Shown here: one piece after another, positions 1-10,870 of the stretch
Position numbering within the stretch: position 1 is the first letter of the stretch
Layout: each line of letters starts with the position of its first letter
DNA from: Brachionus koreanus
Lineage: Eukaryota > Rotifera > Eurotatoria > Ploima > Brachionidae
Assembly (NCBI GenBank): GCA_016987375.1
Contig: PJRA01000549.1
Coordinates: 213,381-236,238 of the forward strand
Direction of reading: 5' to 3'
DNA length: 22,858 nucleotides
Notes under the pieces: model-generated
Database searches by the model: none
What the model was told of the DNA's origin: nothing
Seen by the model: the letters and a program-made list of their open reading frames with translations, nothing else
Made by a program: the position numbers and the translations under genes

Positions 1-151
1 AAAAAAATTTTAGATACAAAGTTAACTTATAGTTTAAATTTTTTTGAGCAAAATTTAATTCCGAATTTTTTTTAAAGTTTTTTAAAAGAATAAAAGTGGC
101 TCAATTTTTTAAGTTGTTTATAAAATTTCAAACTCCAAAATTTTTTTTTAG
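1..151 (+). other. intron upstream of the first visible QRSL1 exon
   Basis: This A/T-rich stretch ends in a T-run followed by AG at 150-151, a good 3' splice site. QRSL1 coding sequence starts directly after it in the right frame. No upstream exon matching the missing N-terminal part of the amidase fold could be read here. If all of it is intron, this intron is longer than the other three in the gene (47, 47 and 51 nt). Confidence 0.6.
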
Positions 152-1654
152 ATACTCCAATTAGTAAGTTAGATGGTCTTACTTTTACAGTTAAAGATAA
201 TATTAGCACCGAATCCATTCGAACAACTTGTGGATCAAAAATGCTAGAAAACTATATTTCACCTTATAATGCAACTGTTGTAGAAAAACTTTTAAAATCA
301 GGTTCATTATTGATGGGTAAAACTAATTTAGATGAATTTGGAATGGGATCTGTTAGCTGTAGCTATTTTGGAACAGTAAAAAATCCCTATAATATTCTAA
401 AAGATAATTTTAACCAAAAATTGGATGATTTTTACATTTCTGGTGGCAGTTCAGGTGGATCAGCAGCGAGTGTTGCATCTGGCATTGTCGACTTGTGAGT
501 TTAATTTTGTCTTAAGTAATTAATTCTAATTAAAAATTTAGTTCTATAGGCTCAGATACAGGAGGGTCAGTTCGAGATCCAGCATCAATTTGTGGATGTA
601 TTGGCTTTAAACCCACGTATGGCATGATTTCACGTTCTGGCCTAGTTCCTCTTAATAACTATTTTGACACTATTGGAATAATGTCACGTAATATTGATGT
701 CTTGGTAGACGTTTTTAATGTTATTGCGGGTCCTGATCCAAAAGATGCGACAAGTATAAAGTCAAAATTTAATCCTGTCAAGTTAAATGATAATTTTAAC
801 ATTAATGAAATAAAAATCGGAATTCCTAAAGTAAATTTAAGGTAATTTTTTTCTGGTTATTTTGACTTTTTTATTAGGAATTTTTTCCCAATGGTTTATC
901 AGAAGAAAGCCTAAAAGCTTGGAAACATTCTGTAGGAATTTTTGAGAAATACAGTAACGCTAAAATAGTCTCGGTCTCAATCCCGAATGTCATTTATTCA
1001 ATGAGTGTTTACAGTGTTTTGACGAGCTGCGAGGTGGCATCTAATTTTGCCCGTTTCGATGGAATTCGATATGGCTATCACTCAAAATTAAACATGAATA
1101 ACGATTCACCAGGCTATTTTTTTGAGACAGTAGTGAAAAAAAACCGTGATGAGTCCCTTGGTCAAGTTGTACGGAGCCGTATAGCATCAGGAAACTATTT
1201 TCTTTTAAAAAAGTAAAAAGAGAATATTAATTTTGATTTCATTAGATTTTATTTTTTATTAAGTAATTACGAAAAATATTTTTTGAAATCCCATCAATTA
1301 AAGCAGTTGATTGTTAATGATTTTATGAGAATTTTTGATGATCATCAGTGTGACATACTTGTTACTCCGAGTTGCTTTAATGACACCTTTAAGTATTCCG
1401 ATTATTTAAAACAATCGCAAGTATTTGATGAAAAAGATTTTTTTACTTCATGTGCAAACATTGCCGGACTGCCAGCCATTTCTTTGCCTAGCATTTTGTC
1501 TGATAATGATCTGCCGATTGGAATTCAGTTCATATCTAAATGGAAGCAAGATGATTTGATTCTTAACATAGCTAACTGGTTTATTGACAAAAATCCATTT
1601 GAATTCTTAGCTGATAATAATAAGTTTTTAGATAAAATTTCTGATAAAAACTAA
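152..1654 (+). CDS. QRSL1: glutamyl-tRNA(Gln) amidotransferase subunit A, mitochondrial (5' partial)
   Basis: Model: join(152..494, 542..830, 878..1212, 1264..1654), with GT-AG introns of 47, 47 and 51 nt, giving 451 residues plus stop. The family is the catalytic A subunit of GatCAB, which releases ammonia from glutamine and amidates mischarged Glu-tRNA(Gln) in mitochondria. The amidase-signature Ser-cisSer-Lys triad is intact: Lys in VKDN (codon 193), cis-Ser in GGSSGGS (codon 448) and nucleophile Ser in GSDTGGS (codon 567, just after intron 1). Other family blocks are [30 protein letters not shown] (across intron 2), NYEKYF (after intron 3) and [13 protein letters not shown]. About 60 N-terminal residues, including any transit peptide, lie upstream of the window. 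The closest match I recall is animal QRSL1 rather than bacterial GatA, and the introns argue against contamination. The donor at 831 is chosen over a second GT at 842 because only it keeps the frame. Confidence 0.95.
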
Positions 1655-1663
1655 TTTTTATGT

Positions 1664-1669
1664 AATAAA
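1664..1669 (+). terminator. poly(A) signal of QRSL1
   Basis: AATAAA lies 10 nt after the QRSL1 stop codon, with another A/T-rich variant about 20 nt on. It is the likely cleavage and polyadenylation signal. The position is consistent with the very short 3' UTRs of compact genomes. Confidence 0.6.
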
Positions 1670-2592
1670 TTTTTTGCGATAAAAGAAATAAATTAATTGT
1701 TTTTACTGACCGATAATTTCTCTTATATTGCTTTCCGAAAATATATTTAAGTTTATTTAACTAGTAAATTTAACTTTAGGTCGTTTATAAAATTATAAAA
1801 AAATATTTAAATCTATTATTTCGATGAATTGCAAAACTGATAATTATCTTGCAGGCTATTGAAATGAAGCTACATAAAATCTTCCTGGCATATATGATCA
1901 TTTTCGAAAAAAAATTTTAAATTAAATGATAAATTGGAATTTTATTTTGACTAAAAGCATTTTATGAGATTTTAATCTCTATAGTTTTTTTTCAACAAAG
2001 AAAACTCACATTAAGGACTTTAAGATTAAAGTCCGAATTCAATTTGTTTCATTTCATGTTAATTACACAGTTACTTTTTAGTAATATTTTGAATTAATTA
2101 GCTGGAAAATACAATGAATATGGGATATTTATTATTAGATACAAAAAAATATTTGTTAAAATTAAGTCATAAAATTAAATTTAGCTTTTACTCCAACAAA
2201 AAAATGGGATTTACTCTCATGAAAAAAATAATGAAATTTGAGTTAATTTTAGAGTCGATTTCAAAATAATGTTTGACTAAAATCTGGAGGTAAAACAAGA
2301 AAAACAACTTCATTTATTTTTTATTAAAATTTCTTGAGTTAGAATTTATTTTCAACAAAATTTAAAAATCAATATTGATTAATAGTGATTAAAAGAAATG
2401 ATTAAATGATTAGTTTGATTAGCAACAAACAAAATTTAACAAAAATAATTATAAAAAAAATTCAACAAAAAAAATCTTTTTCACTTTTTCTTTTAAAAAC
2501 AAAAAAAACTCAATGGCATAATGAAACGTCTGATTTGATTAAGTTTCCCAAGTAATTTTAATAAAAAAAAAACTTCGTTGAAAAAAAAAATA
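1670..2592. other. convergent intergenic region QRSL1 / SERBP1
   Basis: About 0.9 kb of A/T-rich DNA between the 3' ends of two convergent genes. No open frame of useful length, RNA gene or recognisable transposon is seen. There is a loose cluster of GATTA words at about 2375-2422 and many A-runs near 2440-2590. Confidence 0.6.
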
Positions 2593-2598
2593 TTTATT
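2593..2598 (-). terminator. poly(A) signal of the SERBP1 homologue
   Basis: TTTATT on the plus strand reads AATAAA on the minus strand, about 96 nt past the stop codon of the SERBP1 homologue. It is the first canonical hexamer downstream of that gene. Confidence 0.5.
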
Positions 2599-2693
2599 TT
2601 TTTCTATTTTTATTTTTTTTAAGTAGTGGTTTAAAGAATTTTTTTGATTAATTGATTATCAAGAAAAAGTTAGCACCACCAAACTGATGTTTT

Positions 2694-4075
2694 CTATTTT
2701 CCCAAAGATGGAAAGTCCTTTTCGTCCTCAATTTTTGGCACTATAGTTCTTGATTGATTGTTACCGCCACGTCCTGGTTGACGACCTCCTCGTTGACCAC
2801 GAGCAGGCTGTCCACGTTTCTCGGGCGATTGTTCAACAGACGGAACATCTTCTTTTCTCGGACCTCGGAAGCCACCACGTCCACCTCTTTGTCCTCCGCG
2901 AGAAGCAGGCTCATTGAATCTGATTTGAATCGAATTCAACAATTGTCTTCGTTTCTCCTCTTCTTCATCGATTTCTTCTTCTTCATCTTCCTCTTCTTCA
3001 TCATCTTCTTCTTCTTCAACCTTCTTCTTCAACACATACGCCTTTCCCCATTTGGACATATCTTCACCTTCGCCCGGTTTGCGAATGTTAAACTCATCTT
3101 TTCTCTGCAACTCTTGTTTTCTGGCCTTGTATTCAGCCAAAGTCATAACTGGCTCTTCTTTTTCTTCTTCCTTTTTTTCTTCGTTCTCATCGACTTGGGC
3201 GGCCCAGCTAGTAGACTCCTCAACTTTAGTCTCCTCAAAAGCTTGTTCAGCTTCCCTTCAAAAAAATCAATCTATAAAGAAAAATATCCAAAAAACTTGA
3301 CTACTTTTCATACTCATTTCCAGCTAGTTCGTCTTCTGGAGTACCCCAGTTGGCTTTTCCGGCACCTTCTCTCTTATCAATCGATTTAACTCCACTTCAA
3401 CGTCAATAATAAAATATCTATAAATATTTTTTTATAATTATTATTTAATTAATACGTTCTATCGGATCCTGAATGACGGTCGAAATCTCTTGAGTTTGTA
3501 TCATTTACACGACGTGATCTGAAGCCTCCTCGTCCACTGGCGTACGGTGTACGTCTGCTCACTTTACCCTCTTCTTCGACAGCCTGTTGAGCTTCACCTT
3601 CTGGACCAGCGACAGGAGGTTGTCTTGGAAATCGTCTGGGTGGACGATCACCCTCGGGTCTCGGTGGTCGGTCCCCCGCAGGTCTTGGACCGCGTCTTTC
3701 TGGTCTTGGTCCACCTTCACCTTCTTGTCTTGGCGGACGCTGAGCGCGTCTTTCGCCTTGTGGACGGTTTGAGGTATTTTCTTTGTCTTCACGGGGTGCT
3801 TGTGTAGCCGAGCCAGCTTTTTGAGCTCCTTTTTGCTGTCCTCTAGCGGCTTGTTTATTTTCAGTCTGTTGTTGGAGAGGTTTTTTATTGTCCTTGGCGG
3901 AAGTTTTGCCTTTAGCTTCGGTCTTGGCACCAGTTTTAGTGGCGGTTTTTGTCTTTGGCGCTTCTTCTTTTTTTGTTACTTGGGCTAATAACTCCGACGG
4001 GTCCTCGACTTCATTTTCCTCAAAGAACATATATTTGTTCGCTGTTTGACAGCCGTATTCGAATTCCATGGCCAT
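2694..4075 (-). CDS. SERBP1: SERBP1/HABP4-family ribosome- and mRNA-binding protein
   Basis: Model: complement(join(2694..3255, 3305..3394, 3456..4075)), introns 49 and 61 nt, 423 residues. Family members (SERBP1, HABP4, insect Vig, yeast Stm1) bind RNA and occupy the mRNA channel of idle ribosomes. Seen in order: an N-terminal GC(Q/V)..N..(F/M)F motif and acidic stretch (residues 5-30); a Lys/Ala/Gln-rich linker; an Arg/Pro-rich region (about 100-160) with repeats like GDRPPRPE; a short RGG-like patch; then DFDRHSGSDR at about 196. Exon 2 supplies GAGKANWGTPEDEL, and exon 3 supplies EFNIRKPGEG, a run of about 24 mostly acidic residues, three GRGG-type motifs and a terminal DFPSLG. These blocks follow the vertebrate order. 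The start is the first of two nearby Met codons and has A at -3 and G at +4. The symbol is by family; it could equally be called vig or HABP4. Confidence 0.93.
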
Positions 4076-4345
4076 TTTGCTCTAACTTTTTTCTTGTTTA
4101 TCTTAAATTTCGTAATTGAAATTCTTTAAAACTCTGCAAATTTAAATAAATTTAGAAAAATGAATTAATAATAAAATAGTAAGCTATTTTTTTAAAATAT
4201 TCAACTGCTAGGGTTAGTCAAATGTAGGCTAAATTTAGACAGATTAAATTTAGATAAATTTCGCCATAGAAATTTTAATTAGTTAATAAATTAATTAATG
4301 GCCGATTAAAAAGGATAAGATTTTCGAGATTTTGAAATAATATTG

Positions 4346-4370
4346 GGACTCAACGAATTAATTTGAGTCC
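4346..4370. repeat. perfect 8-bp inverted repeat (hairpin)
   Basis: GGACTCAA and TTGAGTCC are separated by 9 nt. The G/C content of the stem stands out from the surroundings. It lies about 270 nt upstream of the SERBP1 start and could be a dimeric factor site or a structured RNA element. No function is established. Confidence 0.6.
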
Positions 4371-4433
4371 AGTACTTGCATTGGTTACCATATACAGCTA
4401 AAAAGCGTGTTTACAAATTTATATCGAGCGAGT

Positions 4434-4453
4434 GAGAGAGAGAGAGAGAGAGG
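4434..4453 (+). repeat. (GA)10 microsatellite
   Basis: Ten GA units, preceded by a GAGCGAGT lead-in. It lies about 360 nt upstream of the SERBP1 start. GA tracts can bind GAGA-type factors in arthropods, but simple slippage explains the sequence equally well. Confidence 0.9.
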
Positions 4454-5117
4454 AAAATTTTGCGCGTACCAAGCAATAAAGAATTATGAACGAAAAATAA
4501 TTTAAAAATAAAATAAAAAAAAATAAAAGAATATTAGCAAACAAGAAGCATGCAACTAATTTTTTATTTTAATTTTATTATTTTGGTTAATTTCGGCTAT
4601 GCATCTTGAAATATTTTCCAAAAAAAAAAACGAGAGAAAAAGAGCTATATTTTTTGCTTTAAATATATTGTTCTATAAATTCATTCTTAAAAATTAACTC
4701 GGTATAGTATGAAAAATGCGTGCAAACTAAATAATTTCAATAAAACATAATTTACAATTGATTTAGCTAAATGGCTGCTCGGCTCATAGTAAACTCAACA
4801 AATTAAAAGTTTTTTAATTATTAAATTTAAATTTTAATATTTTAGATTAGCAAAAGAATTTGTCATAAAGTCAAATGACTTTATAAATTTTCATTTTTTT
4901 TTCAAAAAAATGATATTTAAATAAAAAATCTTACTAAAAACAAAATATTAAAAAAAACCTTATTGTAATATAATTTGATAAGTTGTCTTAGTTTATTGCG
5001 AACAATAAGTAAATAAAATTATTATTTAATCATAATTAATAAATTAAATAGATATAAAACTAAAAAGTTTATTTTTGATTGAAGAAACATAAACTAATAA
5101 GAAATTTTAAAACTAAA

Positions 5118-5123
5118 TTTATT
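5118..5123 (-). terminator. poly(A) signal of PRDX4
   Basis: Plus-strand TTTATT reads AATAAA on the minus strand, 26 nt after the PRDX4 stop. A second copy lies at 5068-5073. Confidence 0.6.
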
Positions 5124-5149
5124 TAAATATATTCTCAACAATTATGCAT

Positions 5150-6033
5150 TTACTCTTGAATCTTGCTAAAATATTTTAGCTTTTCGGTAGGATTTGGAAT
5201 AATGGTTCGATCACCCTTCTTCCAATTAGCAGGGCAAACTTCACCATGAAGCTAAAAAAATAAAGAATTTTATAAGTTTATTGAAAGGAATTAATTCTGC
5301 CTACATCTGCATATTGAAAAGCTTGAACGAGTCTGAGGGTTTCATCAACTGATCGACCAACTGGCAGATCGTTCATTGTGATTTGTCTGACAATGCCTTT
5401 TCCATCTATTATGAACAAACCTCTCAGAGAATGTCCCAAGTGTTCCAAGTAGACGCCATAGTCTTTAGATATCTGGTGCGTTAGATCGGACAAAAGAGGA
5501 ATGTTGACTGAGCCTAAGCCTCCTTTCTTTCGCTCTAGTTGAGTCCAGGCCAAATGAGTGAACTGACTGTCGGTGCTTATAGCTACGATTTCTGTGTTAA
5601 GCTCACGAAATTCTGCAATACGGTCACTGAATGCAATTATTTCTGTTGGACATACAAATGTAAAATCAAGAGGATAAAAAAGTAAAATAAGATATTTTCC
5701 GACATAATCTGTGAGCTTTAATTCCACAAATTCTGAATTTACAACAGCACTAGCGCTAAAATAGGGCGCAGGTTTCAAAACTTGAATTTTATAATTTATA
5801 AATTAACATTTTAAAAATAAAAGATTATTTTTTAAATTATCACTTTTAACTTTGCTCGAATAAATTTCGTTCATATAGACTGGTGGATTTTCGAAAAATT
5901 TAGCAGCTTCATCTGTTGCTTCCTTAGTAACGGCAGATTTGTCAATTGGCTGTTTACATGTTGGATTTTCACCTTGGTCAGCCGAATATGAGCTAATTAA
6001 GGTCAATAAAATTAATGTCGAAATTGTTTTCAT
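5150..6033 (-). CDS. PRDX4: typical 2-Cys peroxiredoxin, secretory/ER type (peroxiredoxin-4)
   Basis: Model: complement(join(5150..5251, 5305..5780, 5844..6033)), introns 53 and 63 nt, 255 residues. The enzyme reduces H2O2 and peroxides through a peroxidatic cysteine and is recycled by thioredoxin or PDI-type partners. The peroxidatic Cys is residue 107 in [11 protein letters not shown] (codon 5650-5652), and the resolving Cys is residue 228 in HGEVCPANW (codon 5234-5236). The spacing of 121 is that of the typical 2-Cys class. Active-site Pro100 and Thr104 and the Arg in LRGLF are present. A hydrophobic signal peptide (residues 1-18, [18 protein letters not shown]) and an extra N-terminal Cys26 place it with PRDX4 rather than cytosolic PRDX1/2 or mitochondrial PRDX3. 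Both sensitivity motifs of easily hyperoxidised enzymes, GGLG and a C-terminal KYF, are present. The exon junctions restore SSKVKILKPAPYF and QAFQYADLHGEVC. Confidence 0.97.
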
Positions 6034-7183
6034 TTTAAATTAGAGATAGCTGTATACCATTCAGTATTTTTTTTTATTATTTATAAAAAAAAAATTACTA
6101 CGTGGTTATAAGAATTGAAGACAAAATTTTTGTTTTGTGCACCAAAAATAAAAAATAAATTATTCGAAATAAAATAAAATTTACTTTGCAATCGTTTATT
6201 TCCAGGTAATTTTGTCAATAAATTTCCTTATCAATTTCATTTTACCAATAATAAAAAAAATTCAAATATTGCTTAAGGATTTAATTAAATTTTATGCCAT
6301 TATTGTTCAATTAATTTAGAATAATAAAATTTTTATTATTAATAATTTTTTTTCAATTTTTATAAGAATTTACATTTATGTAGTCAATTTAAATATTTTA
6401 ATTTCAATTTATATAAATTACAGGTATTAGAATGATATAAGACTGATTTAATAATATGTCCTTTTCCAAAATGAATTTTTTTTTAGAATATAGTCATTTT
6501 TTTCTTTTTTTGCTAGACAATTATTTCATTGCCTTGAGGAAATATTTTATAAACCAAAAATTATTTCAATAATTTAGATACTTTTGCAAAACCAAACAGA
6601 TTTTATTTCGAGAAAATTTGATTTGCAAAATTATTCATTTAATTAACCATGATTATCATGTCGTTTAATTGTGACCAATTTTCTATTAAGGGTATTAAGA
6701 AAATTTGTTTATTTGCAGTTTTGTTAAATACCGAATTTCAGATATGATTTAAATTTTTAGATGCTCGAGTGGGTTTTAAATTATTTTATTCAAAGAAAAA
6801 TATTTTTTTCCATTAATTTTGAAAATGATGCTTTTTTAATTCATCTTGAATTTGTTCATTCTCTTTTTGATTGACTAAAATCCATAATTAAGCAAATAGA
6901 GAATTCTTTTCTAACTTTGTTCACAAAATTACTTAAACACTTAAATAAAATCTAGCTAATCGAAATTTTATTTAACATATCAGATGAAATTGATTTAGGT
7001 TTATTTATAATAATTTTTCTAGAAAATTTTGTTTTTTTTATATATACTTAATTTCAAACTTTTATCAGTTGCTAAGGAATTTATTTATTTCATTTAATAA
7101 TAAAGCCTATTTTGACCGCACTAATTAAGATGTGACTATCATGAAAATTTTTTAGACCATTAAGAGGATTTCAGTCTTATTTA

Positions 7184-7198
7184 GTGTGTGTGTGTGTG
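7184..7198 (+). repeat. (GT)n microsatellite
   Basis: Seven and a half GT units in A/T-rich intergenic DNA. No coding context. Confidence 0.85.
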
Positions 7199-8430
7199 AA
7201 GCATTTGGGATTTAGTTGATTTTTTACCTTAAACAGTAATTGTTGATGCTTTAAAAAAGGTCATAAAATGTTTAATTAACATAACAAGACTAAAATGTCC
7301 CTAAGCACTTTTGAGATTTAATCTTCAGCTTGACAAAAAAATTCAAAACATAAATTTATTTTTTGAAGCAACAAACCTTTCAAGTGACAATATTTTTATT
7401 AATTATAAAAATTCTAAAATCACTTGAAAAAATGAAAGCATTCTTGAAATAATTTAACTACCTGAGGGTGAAAATTGTTTTAGAACAATATAAATAAATC
7501 GCCTTGAGATTTTTGTTAATAATGTTTTCTTTTTTTTCTAAGATAATAAGTGGTGTGTGCTTAATAGAGATTTAAATGTTCTTATTAATCAATAATGAAG
7601 TTGAAATTATCATTCTTAAATATTGTCACATGAATGATTGATCGAGCAAATCAAGATTTTTGCTACTTAAATAAAAGGATTTCTTTGAGCTAATTTAAGA
7701 AGCATTTTTTTTCATTTAGAAAAAAGTAAAATGCTTTAAATAGTTTTACTCTTGAAATTTCTAATAAAGCCTGTTAAGTCTCGATTGTTTAGTGCCAATT
7801 TTATAAGCATTTAATTCAAAACTAATATCGGAAGACTAGCTCAATGCTTAAAGCAAACAAACGGAAAAATGAATGAACCTATTATTAATTTACAAAAATA
7901 AAATTAGGTTTTAGTTTTTTTCTAAGTTAAAATAGGGATTAATTGTTTATTGATTAAATATTTCATGATGGATTATCGCTGTAAAAAAAAAACAACAAGC
8001 ATGCACCTAAAGCTAGTTTAAACAATGTGTTTAGCGACAAAATTGTTCGTTGTATATAATTAAAAATACTTTGGGTCAATTATTTAATGCTGCTGTGAGC
8101 TTTATCGAGGATAAACAAATAAAAAGAAAGAAAAGTAAAATAAAATTAATTTAGATGTCAAGTATTAACCAAAGAGTAAATAAAATAAGGGCCAATTTTT
8201 CTATTAAATTAGAGTCTACGCGGGGTGTTTTAACAAGCAGTTTAAATAATACATAGCAAATATTTATTCATATCATAGGGTTTATCTCATCTAAATTCAA
8301 GTTTGTTATTTTAGTAATGTTGTTTTTTATTCTGTTATTATTTTTGATATTTTTTTCCTAAAGAATAACATTTCGGCTTTGATTCAGGAGTTGAATTTTT
8401 AAGAAGCCAGTCAACTATAAGTCGAATTGC

Positions 8431-8454
8431 TTGCTTAATAAATTGCTTAATAAA
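8431..8454 (+). repeat. 12-bp tandem duplication
   Basis: TTGCTTAATAAA occurs twice in exact tandem. This is a small slippage-type duplication in non-coding DNA. Confidence 0.8.
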
Positions 8455-10345
8455 CAATAACCGACTCGCTTTAAAATTGGTACAATTTTTAAGTGCTCTT
8501 TTTTATTTAAATTACCTAGAAAATTTATGCACAAACATTTTTCGATATTTTCTTAAAATCTTATCGACTAAAAGTCTAATCTATTTTTTTGACATTTTTA
8601 TTTAGTTTTATATACTTAAGAGAATAAGATTTTATTGGTTTTATTCTGTTGAGAATGGTTCGAATCTTTGAACGCTAAAATAATTATATTTTTTTAGAAA
8701 TCAGAATTTAATATTAAAATAACAGCAAATATAATTGCATCTGTAAGTGTTTACTTTTTTCTTTTGAGAATACCTTTAACTCAATCGTAAATTATAAAGA
8801 TGAATCCTTTGAAAAATAGCTTGGTTTAAATTTCATTTATTTATAACTTAAGATAATATTAAAGAATCCCATCACCTTCTTCATAATGATTAATAATGTT
8901 TATTTTGCCATTACGAGATTTTTTTCTAGTCTCAAATTTGAGTTATAAGAAAAACGAGAAATTTTAAATAAATAAATTTTTTAACTAATGACTCAAGTGA
9001 ATTTTTTCAATTTTTAATAATTAAGTATGATCATAATTTAAATTTACTTTTCTATTCGTATAATTAAATAGATTAATGAATCTATTGATATTCAAGAGTT
9101 AATTTACTATTTTGAAACTTATTTGAAGCATTTGTCTAGGAAAATATTTTTTGAACAAATATTGGCATTTTTTTCTAAATCATCTATTTCTATTAAGAAA
9201 ATTATGCATAACAACATTTTATTAAATTTTTCTATTTGATTAGTTTCAAATTTAAATCAAACTAATGTTTGATTATTATTTGTTTAGAATCCTAAATAGT
9301 TTGGTATGAAAAATAAAAAAATCTAAATTTAAGATATGTAGGTAGCTTTCGTTTTCGTTTGAAAATTCCATCAAGTGAATTTAAGTCACAAATAAATTTC
9401 AATTTTCTCCGACAGAATCAAATTATAAATTAGTTCAGTAAGAAAAAAAATATCTAGTTGTTGATATTAATTAAATCCTCAAACAACTCTAAATATAAAT
9501 TTACATTTTAATCATAAAATTAATTAATTGATTAAAAAAAAAGACGAAATGAAATGCGAAAATTATTGAATAAGAATCAATTTTTAAGTCATCTGAACCA
9601 TTATAGTTTTATTAAAATTATACCAGATTAATTTCTAATCTAATTTAGTTTTTTCATTTATGAGTCTAAATAAAAATCAAAAATCTGTTTACAGAATTTG
9701 GCAAAGAAGACTTATATTGACTAGCATGGTTTGTTTATTTAGAAAGGATTAAAATTCAAAATTGATAAATAAGTTGTTCTAATGTTTCTCGTAAATTGAA
9801 ATTTAAAACTTGAATAAATTTCTACTTTTATAACTAAAATCATTCATTTGTTTTGTTATTTAATTATGGTTCTCTCAGTATGTTTATTGGTTCACAATTG
9901 GCATATTTTGTTAGAAATTTTCATATCTTAACGCTAAGCGGGAATTTTTCAGTTAATTATTTGGCATCATTTATTGTTTAAATTTAGAGTTATTTTCAGT
10001 TTATAGACAAGTATGAATTTTTAATTATTCTTTTAAAAAAAAACTCCATACGAAAATATATGGCAAAATATTAGCTAAGTTGATTTATTTGCTTGATTAA
10101 ACATACTAGAATAAAGAAATAACTTTCAAATCATTAATTTTTAGCATAAACCCTAAGTTTTTTTTTAAATTTGCTTTAATGAGCCTAATTGCAGAGTTTA
10201 AGTTAATTGTCAATTTTTTAGTTCAAGTGAATAGGATTTAAATTTGTATATATTTAGTTAATTGTTTGTTAGTAGAACCTAGTGATAAGTTAGATGTGCT
10301 ATATGCAGATACCATTTATATAGTTGATCTCAATCTTAGATTATG

Positions 10346-10870
10346 TATGGGTAATTGCTACCTAACTATTTCTTCTTTTTTCCCTCAATAATCAAACATT
10401 TAAAAATATGTATATTTAACTCAATTTAATCTGTAACTTTAATTTTAATTTTCCTGTATTTTAAACTATCTTATTTTATTTTAATTACACTTCTACTTAT
10501 TTTTTTTTATTTTTTTATCTTATTTAACTTTATTTTTATTCATTCTTTTTTCTTTTTTTTTTACTCTAAAGGAGCTATAGCTCGGTACAGTAATACAAAT
10601 AAATAATTAGATTTATGTAAAAAAGTTTTCGAATCAAGATATATCGAATATCCTACTCCATTGTGTAATTGCTACTAAACTAATTTCTAATTTTATCCCT
10701 GATACATCAGATAATTAACCATATGTAACGCATCCTATTTCATTATATCTATTTTTACTATATTTTATTTTATTTAACTTTAATTTTATTTTAATTATTT
10801 ATTTCATTTTTTTTTCAATCTGAAGGAGCATCAGCTTGGTACAGAAAACAAATAAAAAATTAGATTGATG
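10346..10870 (+). repeat. diverged tandem duplication (two units of about 270 and 210 bp)
   Basis: Unit A (about 10346-10618) and unit B (about 10662-10870) share the same order of parts. Both begin with GTAATTGCTAC and continue with a long T/A-rich tract. Both then have a T-run, AAGGAGC, an AGCT(C/T)GGTACAG core, ACAAATAAA and AATTAGATT.ATGTA. The middle has diverged by indels, while the last 50 bp are clearly alike. Unit A's core contains the 12-bp palindrome GAGCTATAGCTC. The unit is not recognised as a known transposon. Confidence 0.65.

Larger units (their letters stand above)
4076..5117. other. SERBP1 5' region and PRDX4 3' flank
   Basis: About 1 kb between two minus-strand genes, so it should hold the SERBP1 promoter and 5' UTR and the PRDX4 3' flank. 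I see a 3' splice-site-like TTTGCAG on the minus strand (AG at 4134-4135, 59 nt before the SERBP1 ATG), an 8-bp perfect hairpin at 4346-4370 and a GA microsatellite at 4434-4453. No gene is apparent in the rest. Confidence 0.6.
6034..10345. other. gene-free region, PRDX4-proximal part
   Basis: About 4.3 kb upstream of PRDX4, extremely A/T-rich. Six-frame reading finds no open frame of about 60 codons and no family motif. Minor structures: a GT microsatellite (7184-7198), a 12-bp tandem duplication (8431-8454), an 8-bp inverted repeat ATTAGTTT/AAACTAAT (9239-9266) and a G/C blip near 8215-8228. PRDX4 and groucho are divergent, so regulatory DNA of either could lie here, but I cannot point to specific sites. 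Confidence 0.6.

Noticed and set aside
14..75. Short open segment after an AG at 12-13 that might be an upstream QRSL1 exon
   Set aside because: The translation (about 20 residues, then stop) does not match the amidase N-terminal region, and no suitable donor follows in frame.
2754..3389. Long plus-strand open frame (over 200 codons) opposite the SERBP1 homologue
   Set aside because: It is the antisense of the acidic GAA/GAG-rich and RGG coding region, rich in Phe, Leu and Ser, and runs through both SERBP1 intron 2 and exon 2. No domain is seen.
3547..3988. Other open frames over SERBP1 exon 1 on both strands
   Set aside because: These are shadow frames of a low-complexity, stop-poor exon. 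Only the frame ending DRHSGSDR matches the family.
4771..4806. Short frame beginning ATGGCTGCTCGG on the plus strand
   Set aside because: It has only 11 codons before a stop, in the wrong orientation for the neighbours, and there is no splice donor to extend it.
8657..8666. GGTTCGAATC, a perfect tRNA B-box-like word
   Set aside because: The flanking bases do not form a T-stem, and no A-box or acceptor stem lies upstream at tRNA spacing.
10571..10640. tRNA-like start (GGAGCTATAGCTCGG) with TTCGAATC about 50 nt on
   Set aside because: D-arm and T-arm stems do not pair, and the second copy of the duplicated block has no B-box. A tRNA-derived SINE is possible but not supported.
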